Assembly (NCBI GenBank): GCA_051747965.1
Contig: JBNJGS010000067.1
Coordinates: 1 to 16,363, forward strand
Source of the DNA: JAQIBY01 sp051747965
GTDB lineage: Bacteria; Bacteroidota; Bacteroidia; Bacteroidales; ML635J-15
Reading direction: 5' to 3'
Length of the DNA: 16,363 bases
The notes beneath the pieces are model-generated. The model was not told the DNA's origin. It saw nothing but the letters and a program-made list of their open reading frames with translations, and searched no databases. A program made the translations under genes and the position numbers. Shown piece by piece: positions 6,838 through 15,238 of this stretch (the stretch's first letter is position 1; the number at the start of each line of letters is the position of its first letter).

Positions 6838-9825
6838 ATGGTTTATAAAAATATGGCACATATAGGTTTGGCACTGGCTATTCTTTGCTCCTTTATTCCG
6901 GGGCAGGTAAATAACCAGACAGAAAGCAGAGAGAAGATGAAGGCTGAATTTGAAGCTGAGGCCCCGCCTTTTGTGTTGACAGATACTGTCTGGATGGATT
7001 CAGTGGTAAATCAGATGAGTCTGGATGAGAAAATCGGACAGCTTTTTATGGTAGCGGCTTACTCTAACAAGGATAAGCAACATGAAGATTATATAGAATC
7101 TTTGGTGAAAGAGCATCATATCGGTGGTTTAATATTCATGCAGGGCGGGCCTAAACGGCAGTTGCAGCTGCTGGAACGTTATCAGAATGCAGCAGAAACA
7201 CCACTGATGATTGCTATGGATGCTGAGTGGGGGCCTTCCATGAGGCTTGATACAACTGTATTTTATCCCCGGCAAATGATGCTGGGTGCTATACGTGATA
7301 ATCAATTGCTTTATGAGGCTGGAGCTGAATACGCCCGGCAGTTGAAAAGTCTAGGTGTACACATCAATTTTGCTCCTGTTGTGGATGTCAATGTAAATCC
7401 TGAAAATCCTGTAATAAACAGTCGCTCCTACGGCGAAGACAGGGAAGAGGTTTTTAGAAAAGCTTATTATTTCTCACGTGGGATGCAGGATAATCATGTA
7501 CTGGCAGTTGCCAAGCATTTTCCGGGACACGGTGATACTGATACAGATTCGCATAAAGCACTGCCAATTATTCCTCATGACATACACAGGCTTGATTCCA
7601 TAGAGCTTTATCCATTCAGAAAACTTATCAACGCCGGTATTGGTGGTGTGATGGTAGCTCACCTTTTTGTTCCTGAGCTGGATTCGGTACAGGACAGGGC
7701 ATCTACTTTATCACCTCAGATCGTCAATGAACTGCTGATCAGGGATATGGGTTTTGACGGACTGGTGTTTACCGATGCGCTCAACATGCATGCGGTTACC
7801 GATCACTACGAGCCCGGTGAAACAGAAGTACTTGCATTTAAAGCCGGTAATGATGTGTTACTTTTCCCCCAGGATGTGCCCAGGGCGGTTGAGAGCATCA
7901 AAGCAGCAATGAATGATGGTAGCATTTCTGAAAAGGAAATTGATACACGGGTGAAAAAAATCCTTGCTGCCAAAAGCTGGATGGGACTGAAAAAAGATAG
8001 CATGGGAGAGCAGCAGGAGGAAATATACAAATCTCTGATGTCACCCCGGGCTAAAGCTGTACAGCGGAATATTGTTGAACACGCCATTACACTGGTGGAT
8101 ATGAAAGACAGTCTGCTTCCGGTAAAAAATCTATCAGGAAAAGAAATGGCATCACTTGATATGGGCTCTGAGCAGGTAAATAGTTTTCAGATTAGATTGA
8201 AGGATTATGCCCATACTCCCGCGTATGTTTACCAGCGTGATGTCAGGAATTTTGGTAAGCAGGGGCTGATAGATGAACTTGCTGATAAAGACATTGTTTT
8301 TGTGTCTCTTACCGCAACACATCGTTTGCCCACAGGAAATTTCGGCTTTGATACTGAAGAAAAGAACGTGATCTCACGTCTGAGTCAACGTACCAATGTA
8401 GTATTAACCTTATTCGGGAATCCATATGCCCTGGGTGATTTTCAAGGTATTGATGATCTTGCCGGCCTGGTGGTGGCATACAACGACAGAGAAATGACAC
8501 AGGATGTTTCGGCGCAGATGATTTTCGGCGGGCTGGCATATCAGGGGCAGTTGCCCGTAGGTATCAACGAAAATTACCCTGCCGGAACGGGTATAATGAC
8601 AGAAAAAGTCAGACTGGGATATACTTCAGTTCCTGAACAGGTAGGTATAAATTCGGCCATGTTTACAAAAGTGGACTCTCTGGTTCAGGAAGCCATAAAT
8701 GAGCGAGCCACGCCCGGGGCACAAATACTTGCTGCCCGGAAAGGAAAGGTTTTTTTCCATAAATGTTATGGACATCATACCTATCAGAAAACGCATATTG
8801 TCAGGCCGGATGATATTTATGATCTTGCCTCAGTTACCAAAATTGTTGCCAGTACTGTTTCCATTATGCACTTGTACGACAGGGCAGCACTTCGTCTGAA
8901 TGACAGGCTTGGTGACCACCTTCCCTGGCTTGACGGAACCAATAAAGGACCGCTGATGTTTAAGGACATCCTGAGCCATCAGGCCAGACTAAAACCATGG
9001 ATACCCTTTTATGCACCCACCATTGAGCCCGGTAGTTACCCTGATTTTTACGCTGACAGTTATTCGGAAAAAACCGACCATCAGGTTGCAGATCATATGT
9101 ATGCCATTCACAGTATACGTGACAGCATTTTGCAGGATATTCTTGAATCTGAACTCCGCAGCAGAAAAGCATATAAATATTCAGACCTGGGTTTTTATTT
9201 GATCAGGGAGTATATTGAAGAAGAAACCGGTTATCCCCTGGATAAGTGGGTGGATACTGTATTCTACCAACCTTTGGGAGCTACTACCATGGGTTATAAT
9301 CCACTTAGAAAGTTTCCCGCTTCGGGAATTGTACCCACAGAGAATGACCGGGTTTTTCGCAAGCAGTTATTGCGGGGATATGTGCACGATCAGGGAGCTG
9401 CCATGCTGGGCGGTGTGTCAGGTCATGCCGGAGTATTCTCCAATGCAAGGGATCTTGCCAAGATGATGCAGATGTTGCTGAATAAAGGCAGTTATGGCGG
9501 GCAGCAATTCATTCATCCGGAAACCGTTGAACTTTTTACAAGACCTTTACAGAACCCAAGCGAAAACCGGCGTGGCCTCGGATTTGACAAACCTTCGCTG
9601 GACGATCCCGAGGATGGACCTTCCTGTGTAAGTGCTTCTGCGGAAAGCTTTGGGCATGCCGGGTTTACAGGAATCCTTGCCTGGGTCGATCCCAAAACTG
9701 ATATTCTCTATATATTTTTATCTAACCGGGTATATCCCGATATGGACAATAAAAAATTGCTCAAACTGGATACCAGAACAAATGTGCAGGACGTTTTTTA
9801 TCGTGCAATCATGGAGGAGGAATGA
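6838..9825 (+). CDS. NagZ-type GH3 beta-N-acetylhexosaminidase fused to a class C serine hydrolase
   Basis: This predicts 995 residues from the ATG at 6838, chosen because the promoter sits at 6796-6825 and the N-terminus MVYKNMAHIGLALAILCSF then reads as a signal peptide (ATG 6853 is an alternative). Residues ~50-385 are a GH3 domain with the NagZ signature KHFPGHGDTDTDSH (226-239), which carries the Asp/His acid-base dyad, and FTDALNM with the nucleophile Asp313. A GH3 C-terminal alpha/beta region (~410-585) follows. Residues ~605-995 are a beta-lactamase-fold serine hydrolase with SVTK (Ser665, Lys668), YSD (Tyr781) and HAG (His940). In Bacillus subtilis, NagZ and the serine hydrolase-family amidase AmiE are neighbours that strip GlcNAc and then the peptide from muropeptides. 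The fusion suggests both steps in one periplasmic enzyme; an esterase role for the second domain is possible. Its stop overlaps the next start (ATGA). Confidence 0.92.
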   Translation: MVYKNMAHIGLALAILCSFIPGQVNNQTESREKMKAEFEAEAPPFVLTDTVWMDSVVNQMSLDEKIGQLFMVAAYSNKDKQHEDYIESLVKEHHIGGLIFMQGGPKRQLQLLERYQNAAETPLMIAMDAEWGPSMRLDTTVFYPRQMMLGAIRDNQLLYEAGAEYARQLKSLGVHINFAPVVDVNVNPENPVINSRSYGEDREEVFRKAYYFSRGMQDNHVLAVAKHFPGHGDTDTDSHKALPIIPHDIHRLDSIELYPFRKLINAGIGGVMVAHLFVPELDSVQDRASTLSPQIVNELLIRDMGFDGLVFTDALNMHAVTDHYEPGETEVLAFKAGNDVLLFPQDVPRAVESIKAAMNDGSISEKEIDTRVKKILAAKSWMGLKKDSMGEQQEEIYKSLMSPRAKAVQRNIVEHAITLVDMKDSLLPVKNLSGKEMASLDMGSEQVNSFQIRLKDYAHTPAYVYQRDVRNFGKQGLIDELADKDIVFVSLTATHRLPTGNFGFDTEEKNVISRLSQRTNVVLTLFGNPYALGDFQGIDDLAGLVVAYNDREMTQDVSAQMIFGGLAYQGQLPVGINENYPAGTGIMTEKVRLGYTSVPEQVGINSAMFTKVDSLVQEAINERATPGAQILAARKGKVFFHKCYGHHTYQKTHIVRPDDIYDLASVTKIVASTVSIMHLYDRAALRLNDRLGDHLPWLDGTNKGPLMFKDILSHQARLKPWIPFYAPTIEPGSYPDFYADSYSEKTDHQVADHMYAIHSIRDSILQDILESELRSRKAYKYSDLGFYLIREYIEEETGYPLDKWVDTVFYQPLGATTMGYNPLRKFPASGIVPTENDRVFRKQLLRGYVHDQGAAMLGGVSGHAGVFSNARDLAKMMQMLLNKGSYGGQQFIHPETVELFTRPLQNPSENRRGLGFDKPSLDDPEDGPSCVSASAESFGHAGFTGILAWVDPKTDILYIFLSNRVYPDMDNKKLLKLDTRTNVQDVFYRAIMEEE

Positions 9826-10394
9826 AGAAAATTTTACTCATCATAGCCATAAGTGTTGCAGCATGTCATTTGAGTGTTGCACAATACAAGCTGGATGATG
9901 ATGATGATAAACCCAGTCTGCAGGAACGCCTTCGCTTTGGGGGAGGGCTGGGGCTGTCTTTTGGAAATATTACCATGGTGGATATCTCTCCCAGAGTGAG
10001 TTACATGATACATCCCAGATGGTTTGCAGGACTCGGCGGAAATTACCTGTACTACAAAAACAATTATTATCAGTTCAGCACAAATATGTACGGCTTCTCA
10101 GCTTTTTCCAATTTTGCCCTGATTAAGGATTTTAGTGATATATTGCCATTGGGGGCAGGTGGTGGCTCTTTGTTGATACATGCTGAAGCCAATCTGATCA
10201 ATATGGATCCTGAAATGGACTGGACAAGCCAGAGAGATGAGCGTTTCTGGCTGATGCAACCCATGGCCGGCCTTGGATTGAAAATTCCTGCAGGCATCAG
10301 AAGTTACGCCCTGATACTGTTTATGTATAATTTTAATGAAAAGGTGTATTCACCGACAAATAATCCCGTAATTAGTGTCAGTTTAATGTTTTAA
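9822..10394 (+). CDS. Small outer-membrane beta-barrel-like protein
   Basis: This predicts 190 residues. The ATG overlaps the GH3 stop codon as ATGA, implying translational coupling. MKKILLIIAISVAACHLSVAQ is a signal peptide with likely cleavage before or after Gln21. The mature protein opens with an acidic stretch (LDDDDDK), then has alternating hydrophobic/polar strands rich in Gly and aromatic residues (FGGGLGLSFGN, YMIHPRWFAGLGGNYLYY, PMAGLGLKIPAG). It ends in VSLMF, a terminal Phe typical of outer-membrane barrels. I do not recognise a characterised family. Coupling to the muropeptide-processing fusion suggests an envelope partner, perhaps an anchor or pore, but this is inference. Confidence 0.8.
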   Translation: MKKILLIIAISVAACHLSVAQYKLDDDDDKPSLQERLRFGGGLGLSFGNITMVDISPRVSYMIHPRWFAGLGGNYLYYKNNYYQFSTNMYGFSAFSNFALIKDFSDILPLGAGGGSLLIHAEANLINMDPEMDWTSQRDERFWLMQPMAGLGLKIPAGIRSYALILFMYNFNEKVYSPTNNPVISVSLMF

Positions 10395-10406
10395 AAGAAA
10401 CCGCAA

Positions 10407-11687
10407 ATGAATCCTTATTATATTGTCATCGTAGCATCTTTGGTTATTATCGTTTCCTATTTTTTCAATCTGATAGCGAAAAAAACCAACGTTCCCAGTG
10501 TTTTGATGCTCATTACATTTGGCATACTGATTAAACAGGGAATGAACCTGGCTGGCATGGGCGGAATCAACTGGTTGCCATATCTGGAGGTGCTTGGTAT
10601 TGTTGGATTGATAATGATTGTACTGGAGGCTGCCCTTGATCTGGAACTTACCAAAGAAAAATGGCCGCTGATATGGAAATCATTTTCTGTGGCTTTATTC
10701 TCTCTGCTGATTTCTGGTGCAGCCATTACCTACCTGCTCATGCTTATTCTGCACCTTGATCTCACAAGCGGTATGCTCTATGCTGTGCCTCTTGCGGTGA
10801 TGAGTTCTGCTATTGTTATTCCCAGCGTATCCAATCTGCAGGCTGACAAAAGGGAATTTATGATTTATGAAAGTACCTTTTCCGATATCCTGGGGATTAT
10901 GGTATTTTATTTTATCCTCGGAGGAACACATGCCTCTTCAGCTAAAGGAATGTGGATCGGCGGATTTTTTAACATTTTCATAACCGTTATTATCTCTGTT
11001 GTGGCATCCTATGGCCTCATATTGTTGTTTCAGAATATTAAATCTCAAACCAAACTCTTTCTGCTTGCCGCCGTTTTGGTTTTGTTATATGCTGTGGCAA
11101 AACAGTTTCACCTGTCATCACTCCTGATTATTCTGGTATTTGGCCTGGTGTTAAATAACCGGCATATTTTTTTCCGGGGCAGACTGGCTAAATACCTAAA
11201 GGATAAAGAAGTCCTGGATATCCTGACCAATTTCAGGCTGATTACCATTGAATCATCCTTTGTGCTAAGAACTTTTTTCTTTGTCATTTTTGGTATTACG
11301 ATAACTGTGGCAAGCATCTTTAATTATCAGGTCTTGCTGATTTCGGTCAGTGTGCTAGCCATTATTTATGGAATCCGCTTTCTGATGCTGAAACTTTTTT
11401 GCGGTAACAATACAAATCCCCAGCTGTTCCTGGCGCCACGAGGCCTGATTACTGTCCTGTTATTTTATGCCATTCCAAAAGAATACAGTGCTGAAGATTT
11501 CAATCAGGGAATACTCCTCTTTGTGATTATTGTATCCAATATTCTGATGGCGTGGACATTAATTCGATTCAGCAAAACAAAGAAAAGCCCGGAACCGGAT
11601 GAGTCTATTGACTCTGTGCCGTTGGGTATAAATGATAATAGTAATAACAATACAACTGATAAAAAAGATTTTGATCATGAAGATTAG
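10407..11687 (+). CDS. Cation/proton antiporter (CPA family)
   Basis: This predicts a 426-residue membrane protein, with the ATG 12 bp after the preceding stop. About 11-13 hydrophobic segments span residues 5-390, starting with YYIVIVASLVIIVSYFF. The motif EAALDLELTKEKW (74-86) and the site ESTFSDILGIMVFY (155-168) correspond to the ion-binding acidic residues of Na+/H+ exchanger-type proteins (compare ESxFND in NhaP-like members; here the Asn is Ser). A polar ~38-residue tail ends with NNNTTDKKDFDHED and looks disordered. The substrate ion (Na+ or K+) cannot be told from sequence. It acts at the inner membrane in ion and pH balance. The 3' end overlaps the next gene by 11 bp. Confidence 0.88.
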   Translation: MNPYYIVIVASLVIIVSYFFNLIAKKTNVPSVLMLITFGILIKQGMNLAGMGGINWLPYLEVLGIVGLIMIVLEAALDLELTKEKWPLIWKSFSVALFSLLISGAAITYLLMLILHLDLTSGMLYAVPLAVMSSAIVIPSVSNLQADKREFMIYESTFSDILGIMVFYFILGGTHASSAKGMWIGGFFNIFITVIISVVASYGLILLFQNIKSQTKLFLLAAVLVLLYAVAKQFHLSSLLIILVFGLVLNNRHIFFRGRLAKYLKDKEVLDILTNFRLITIESSFVLRTFFFVIFGITITVASIFNYQVLLISVSVLAIIYGIRFLMLKLFCGNNTNPQLFLAPRGLITVLLFYAIPKEYSAEDFNQGILLFVIIVSNILMAWTLIRFSKTKKSPEPDESIDSVPLGINDNSNNNTTDKKDFDHED

Positions 11688-12138
11688 TAAGGGTAAATTT
11701 ATTAAAGTACATTACGAACTGAGGCTTGAATCCTTTGACGGAGAGCTTGTTGAGCAAACCAGAGAAGATGAACCGGAGGCTTTCGTGTTCGGCACAGACC
11801 AGATGCTCGACATTTTTGAATCCCGCCTGGAGGGAAAAGAAAAAGGAGATAGTTTCTCTTTCGAAATTCCGGCCAAAGAAGCCTTTGGGGAATATGACCC
11901 GGAAGCTTTGGTGGAATTCACAGAGGACGAGTTCCAGGAACTCGTGGGAGAGGATGAAGGCGATTTTGAACTGGGTGCCTATTTTCCCATGGAGGATGAT
12001 GAAGGAAATCATTATGACGGTTTTATAACCGAAATGGATGATGACCGGATAGTGATCGATTTTAACCATCCCCTGGCTGGCGAAACCTTGTATTTTAAAG
12101 GCAGGGTGCTTGATGTTAAGGATGACGAAGAAAAATAG
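11677..12138 (+). CDS. slyD: SlyD-like FKBP-type peptidyl-prolyl cis-trans isomerase
   Basis: This predicts 153 residues from the ATG at 11677, which aligns MKISKGKFIKVHYEL with the SlyD start; a longer in-frame ATG at 11632 lies inside the antiporter gene and adds a non-family sequence. The FKBP core is split: the first part contains FDGELVEQT and GTDQMLDIFESRLEGKEKGD, then AKEAFGEYDPEALV. The inserted flap domain follows (about 80-130), and the core closes with the diagnostic DFNHPLAGETLYFKGRVLDV. The protein is strongly acidic and lacks the His/Cys-rich nickel-binding tail of E. coli SlyD. It is expected to be a cytosolic folding helper with proline isomerase activity. The 11-bp overlap suggests co-translation with the antiporter. 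Confidence 0.9.
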   Translation: MKISKGKFIKVHYELRLESFDGELVEQTREDEPEAFVFGTDQMLDIFESRLEGKEKGDSFSFEIPAKEAFGEYDPEALVEFTEDEFQELVGEDEGDFELGAYFPMEDDEGNHYDGFITEMDDDRIVIDFNHPLAGETLYFKGRVLDVKDDEEK

Positions 12139-12160
12139 TTGAAAAACTCATGGCTTTTGC

Positions 12161-12178
12161 CGGAACGTTTTCCGTTTT
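12161..12178 (+). terminator. Weak hairpin with T run after the slyD-like gene
   Basis: A 5-bp stem CGGAA / TTCCG with a CGTT loop is followed by TTTT in the 87-bp gap between two genes. The stem is short, so it may only attenuate transcription. No consensus promoter was found in the rest of the gap. Confidence 0.3.
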
Positions 12179-12225
12179 GAAGTGTTGTGATACCACAATG
12201 CTGTTACATCTAACGGATATTTTAC

Positions 12226-13050
12226 ATGAACGAATTAGAAGGAAATAATGCATACGAAAAACTGCAACAACTGCTGAAAGAAAAGCGCGATAACTTTCGT
12301 GTGATGGAAAAGCAGGTGGATATTGATGTGCAGATGAAGTATTTCGATGCAGCCAAAGACATAAAAGAAAATTTGCCGGATGCAGAAACTGTGTTGAGTG
12401 AAGCCCGTGAAAAACTGAACGATCCCGATACGGATACTGAGGAGAAAAAACGCATTCTCAGCCAGCTCGCATCACTGGAAGATGTCAAAGCTTTTCGTAT
12501 GATTGAGGCCTGGCTGGAAAATCCTGATGAAGAGCTTGCCGACTGGGCATATCTGGCATATCAGGAAAGTCTGATGCTCATGGAATCTGCTTTTTCAGAT
12601 GAAGAAAAAGTGTTTATTTCATCCGGCATGGGTGGTAAAGATAATAAACTCAGATATTTTGTTGTGTTTTTACATGGTGAATTGGATTCTGGTTTTAACG
12701 AAAGTCAGAAAAGCCTGATAAAGAAAGAACTCAGCTATCAGTTTGAAAAAGAAGATGCCGAACTTGAAGAAAATGAATTTCAAAAAGCATATTTCATGTT
12801 TAGCTGCCTGATTCCAATCAAAACCAACATTACAACGATGTTTAAAAAAATTATCGGTGAAATCAATCAGTTTGGCAATATTCTAAGTGATAATTTCCTG
12901 GTTACCAACGTAAAAAAGCTGAGTGTTGAGGAAATAGACCAGTTTATTGATCGTGAAATGCAACAAGCACTTGATGAGCTTGATGAGAATGATATTAAAA
13001 ATGATTTTGACAATGATGTAAACCCTTTGGATGATGACGATGATGAATAA
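12226..13050 (+). CDS. Uncharacterised acidic cytosolic protein
   Basis: This predicts 274 residues, family not recognised. There is no signal peptide or membrane span. Residues 1-90 look largely alpha-helical and charged (YEKLQQLLKEKRDNFRVMEKQV). The middle carries a helical segment LASLEDVKAFRMIEAWLENPDEELADWAYLAYQESLML that resembles a single HEAT-like repeat pair. Residues ~140-215 contain a conserved-looking core with LRYFVVFLHGELDSGFNESQ and QKAYFMFSCLIPIK. The C-terminus is a highly acidic tail (NPLDDDDDE) preceded by DIKNDFDNDV. Its end overlaps the thiamine-binding gene start by 8 bp, so the two are probably co-expressed. Function is unknown; a scaffold or adaptor role is only suggested by helix content. 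Confidence 0.82.
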   Translation: MNELEGNNAYEKLQQLLKEKRDNFRVMEKQVDIDVQMKYFDAAKDIKENLPDAETVLSEAREKLNDPDTDTEEKKRILSQLASLEDVKAFRMIEAWLENPDEELADWAYLAYQESLMLMESAFSDEEKVFISSGMGGKDNKLRYFVVFLHGELDSGFNESQKSLIKKELSYQFEKEDAELEENEFQKAYFMFSCLIPIKTNITTMFKKIIGEINQFGNILSDNFLVTNVKKLSVEEIDQFIDREMQQALDELDENDIKNDFDNDVNPLDDDDDE

Positions 13051-13336
13051 AACAGTCAATATTGCAATACAGGTGTTGCCATCCGGCGGTGGTAAACACC
13101 CCTATGATATGGTGGATGAAGCCATCAGTATCATAAAAAACTCGGGGTTTCCGTATAAAGTTTGTCCGTTTGAAACGGTGATTGAAGCACCTTATCAGGA
13201 TGCTATGAATCTGGCAGGAGAAGTGCAGGAGGCCTGCTACAGGGCTGGTGCAGAACAGCTTATGTGCTATATCAAAATCCAGTCTTCAGCCGGAGGCCGG
13301 GTCAGTATTGATGATAAGATGCATAAATACGAATAA
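13043..13336 (+). CDS. MTH1187/YkoF-type thiamine-binding protein
   Basis: This predicts 97 residues from the ATG at 13043 (MNKTVNIAIQVLP). Three further in-frame ATGs at 13031, 13034 and 13040 give only the extension MMTM, which the family lacks. The family pattern is clear: AIQVLPSG, then VDEAISIIKNSGFPYKV, the signature PFETVIEAPYQDAMNL and AGAEQLMCYIKIQSS. This fits the small ferredoxin-like fold proteins (formerly DUF77) that bind thiamine or related pyrimidines. It is cytosolic and has no enzyme motif. The start overlaps the stop of the preceding acidic-protein gene (ATGAATAA), suggesting translational coupling and perhaps joint function. Confidence 0.85.
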   Translation: MNKTVNIAIQVLPSGGGKHPYDMVDEAISIIKNSGFPYKVCPFETVIEAPYQDAMNLAGEVQEACYRAGAEQLMCYIKIQSSAGGRVSIDDKMHKYE

Positions 13337-13454
13337 AAGACCTGTCTCTTTCGCTTTTACCCCTTCAGGTATGCTATGTCGCTATAATAAGGAAAGCGTG
13401 TGGATTTTGAAAACATGAAGATTTTGATTATAATCACCAGATAAACTTGGAATT

Positions 13455-15224
13455 ATGGACCAGTATATTGTGTTTGGTGTATTGCTGATTACCCTTTTTC
13501 TTTTTGCCTGGGGGCGGATTCGCCATGACCTTGTGGCACTGATATCCCTCATTATTTTGTTGGTTTTTGGTATTGTTGACCCCGGGGAAGCCTTCAATGG
13601 CTTTGGTCACCCGGCAGTGATCACGGTAGCTTCTGTACTGGTAATCGGGAAGGCCCTGGAATTCTCAGGCCTTATTGATGTACTTGGTAAATGGGTAATG
13701 AAACTCGGTAAAAACCTTTTGATACAGATTCTGGCCCTCTCCGGCCTCGTAGCTGTGGCCTCAGCTTTTATGAACAATGTAGGTGCTTTGGCCATCATAA
13801 TGCCTGTAGCTATTCATCTTGCAAGGAAAAGCGGCCATCCGGTGTCTTTAATTCTGATGCCCATTGCCTTTGGTTCCCTCCTGGGCGGCATGACAACCCT
13901 CATCGGCACACCTCCCAACATCATCATTGCAACATTCAGGGCTGATGAAACAGGAGAAGCTTTCGGCATGTTCGACTTTGCACCGGTAGGCCTTGTTATT
14001 GCTGTGGTCGGAATAGCCTTTATTACCCTGATTGGCTGGCGGCTTCTGCCTAAGCGGAAGGCTCAGAAGTCTGATGAAGAGCTTTTTGAAATTGATGACT
14101 ATATTGCTGAAGTGACTGTCGGTAGTAATTCAAAAATCAAAGGCAAAAGCATAGCAGAAATCAATGACATTTCAGATGCTGATGTGCAAATACTCGGACT
14201 GGTTCGCAATGACAAGCGCATTCATGCCCCGCCTCCGGAGGAGTTGGTTCAGGTGAAAGATGTCATCATTGTAGAGACTGATGCCGATGAGCTGAAAACA
14301 TTCATCAAGGATACCGGCGTAAAACTCGTGGGTGACAAAAAATTCAGAAAAGACGCCAAAGGTTCTGATAAAATTGCCATCACAGAAGCTGTGGTCATGG
14401 CTGATTCTCCGCTGATTAGAGAGACTGCCGCCTCCCTGCGTATGCGTAGTCGCTACGGAATAAATCTGCTTGCTGTGGCCCGGCGGGAACAAAAAATCCG
14501 GCACAGACTGGATCATGTGAAATTTAAAACCGGAGATGTTCTCTTGTTGCAGGGAAGGGAACACATCCTGAATGACACCATTACTGCCATTGGTTGTATG
14601 CCGCTTGCCAGGCGTAGTCTGAGACTTGGATACAAAACCAAAATACCCCTTGCGCTGGGGATTTTTGCTGCTGCCATCGTGTTGATTGTTGCCGGAATTA
14701 TGCCTGTACAAGTGGCCTTTGTTATGGCTGCTGTTGCAATGATCCTGACAAAAATCCTGCCCATCAAAGAGCTCTATACAAGCATTGACTGGCCCGTAAT
14801 TGTCTTACTCGGAGCGATGATTCCCGTCGGAACAGCGCTTGAAACCACAGGTGGTGCTGATATGATATCCTCCCGCATCGCAGGCCTGAATGATGTCATG
14901 CCCCCATGGGCATTACTGACCATCGTAATGGTGGTTACCATGTTTTTGTCTGATATCATCAACAATGCAGCTACTGTGGTTCTGATGGCACCCATTGCCA
15001 TCGGCATTGCCAACGGACTGGGCTATTCCATTGATCCCTTTTTGATGGCTGTTGCCGTTGGTGGCTCATGTGCTTTCTTAACACCCATTGGACATCAGTC
15101 CAATACCATTGTGATGGGACCCGGTGGATATAAATTCACTGATTACTGGCGAATGGGCCTTCCCCTGGAACTGATTATTATTGCTGTGGCAATTCCCATG
15201 ATACTGCTGGTATGGCCCTTATAA
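13455..15224 (+). CDS. SLC13/DASS-type transporter with two internal TrkA_C domains
   Basis: This predicts 589 residues. The first transmembrane half (1-198) includes MNNVGALAIIMP (106-117) and LIGTPPN (149-155), a half-site of the DASS family's substrate/Na+ binding region. Residues ~215-295 and ~306-385 are two cytosolic TrkA_C (RCK_C) domains, with endings like VKDVIIVETD and FKTGDVLLLQGRE. The second transmembrane half (~396-589) has the pseudo-symmetric motifs DIINNAATVVLMAP (500-513) and TPIGHQSN (543-550). Such proteins import di- or tricarboxylates, sulfate or similar anions; the substrate cannot be fixed here. The TrkA_C pair probably binds a regulatory ligand. The upstream gap is 118 bp with no clear promoter. 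It converges on a second transporter of the same type with 14 bp between stops. Confidence 0.92.
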   Translation: MDQYIVFGVLLITLFLFAWGRIRHDLVALISLIILLVFGIVDPGEAFNGFGHPAVITVASVLVIGKALEFSGLIDVLGKWVMKLGKNLLIQILALSGLVAVASAFMNNVGALAIIMPVAIHLARKSGHPVSLILMPIAFGSLLGGMTTLIGTPPNIIIATFRADETGEAFGMFDFAPVGLVIAVVGIAFITLIGWRLLPKRKAQKSDEELFEIDDYIAEVTVGSNSKIKGKSIAEINDISDADVQILGLVRNDKRIHAPPPEELVQVKDVIIVETDADELKTFIKDTGVKLVGDKKFRKDAKGSDKIAITEAVVMADSPLIRETAASLRMRSRYGINLLAVARREQKIRHRLDHVKFKTGDVLLLQGREHILNDTITAIGCMPLARRSLRLGYKTKIPLALGIFAAAIVLIVAGIMPVQVAFVMAAVAMILTKILPIKELYTSIDWPVIVLLGAMIPVGTALETTGGADMISSRIAGLNDVMPPWALLTIVMVVTMFLSDIINNAATVVLMAPIAIGIANGLGYSIDPFLMAVAVGGSCAFLTPIGHQSNTIVMGPGGYKFTDYWRMGLPLELIIIAVAIPMILLVWPL

Positions 15225-15238
15225 ACAGGCAGAATATT

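Noticed and set aside
11632..11676. N-terminal extension of the slyD-like gene
   Set aside because: It is hydrophobic sequence read out of frame from the antiporter gene tail and is absent from the SlyD family.
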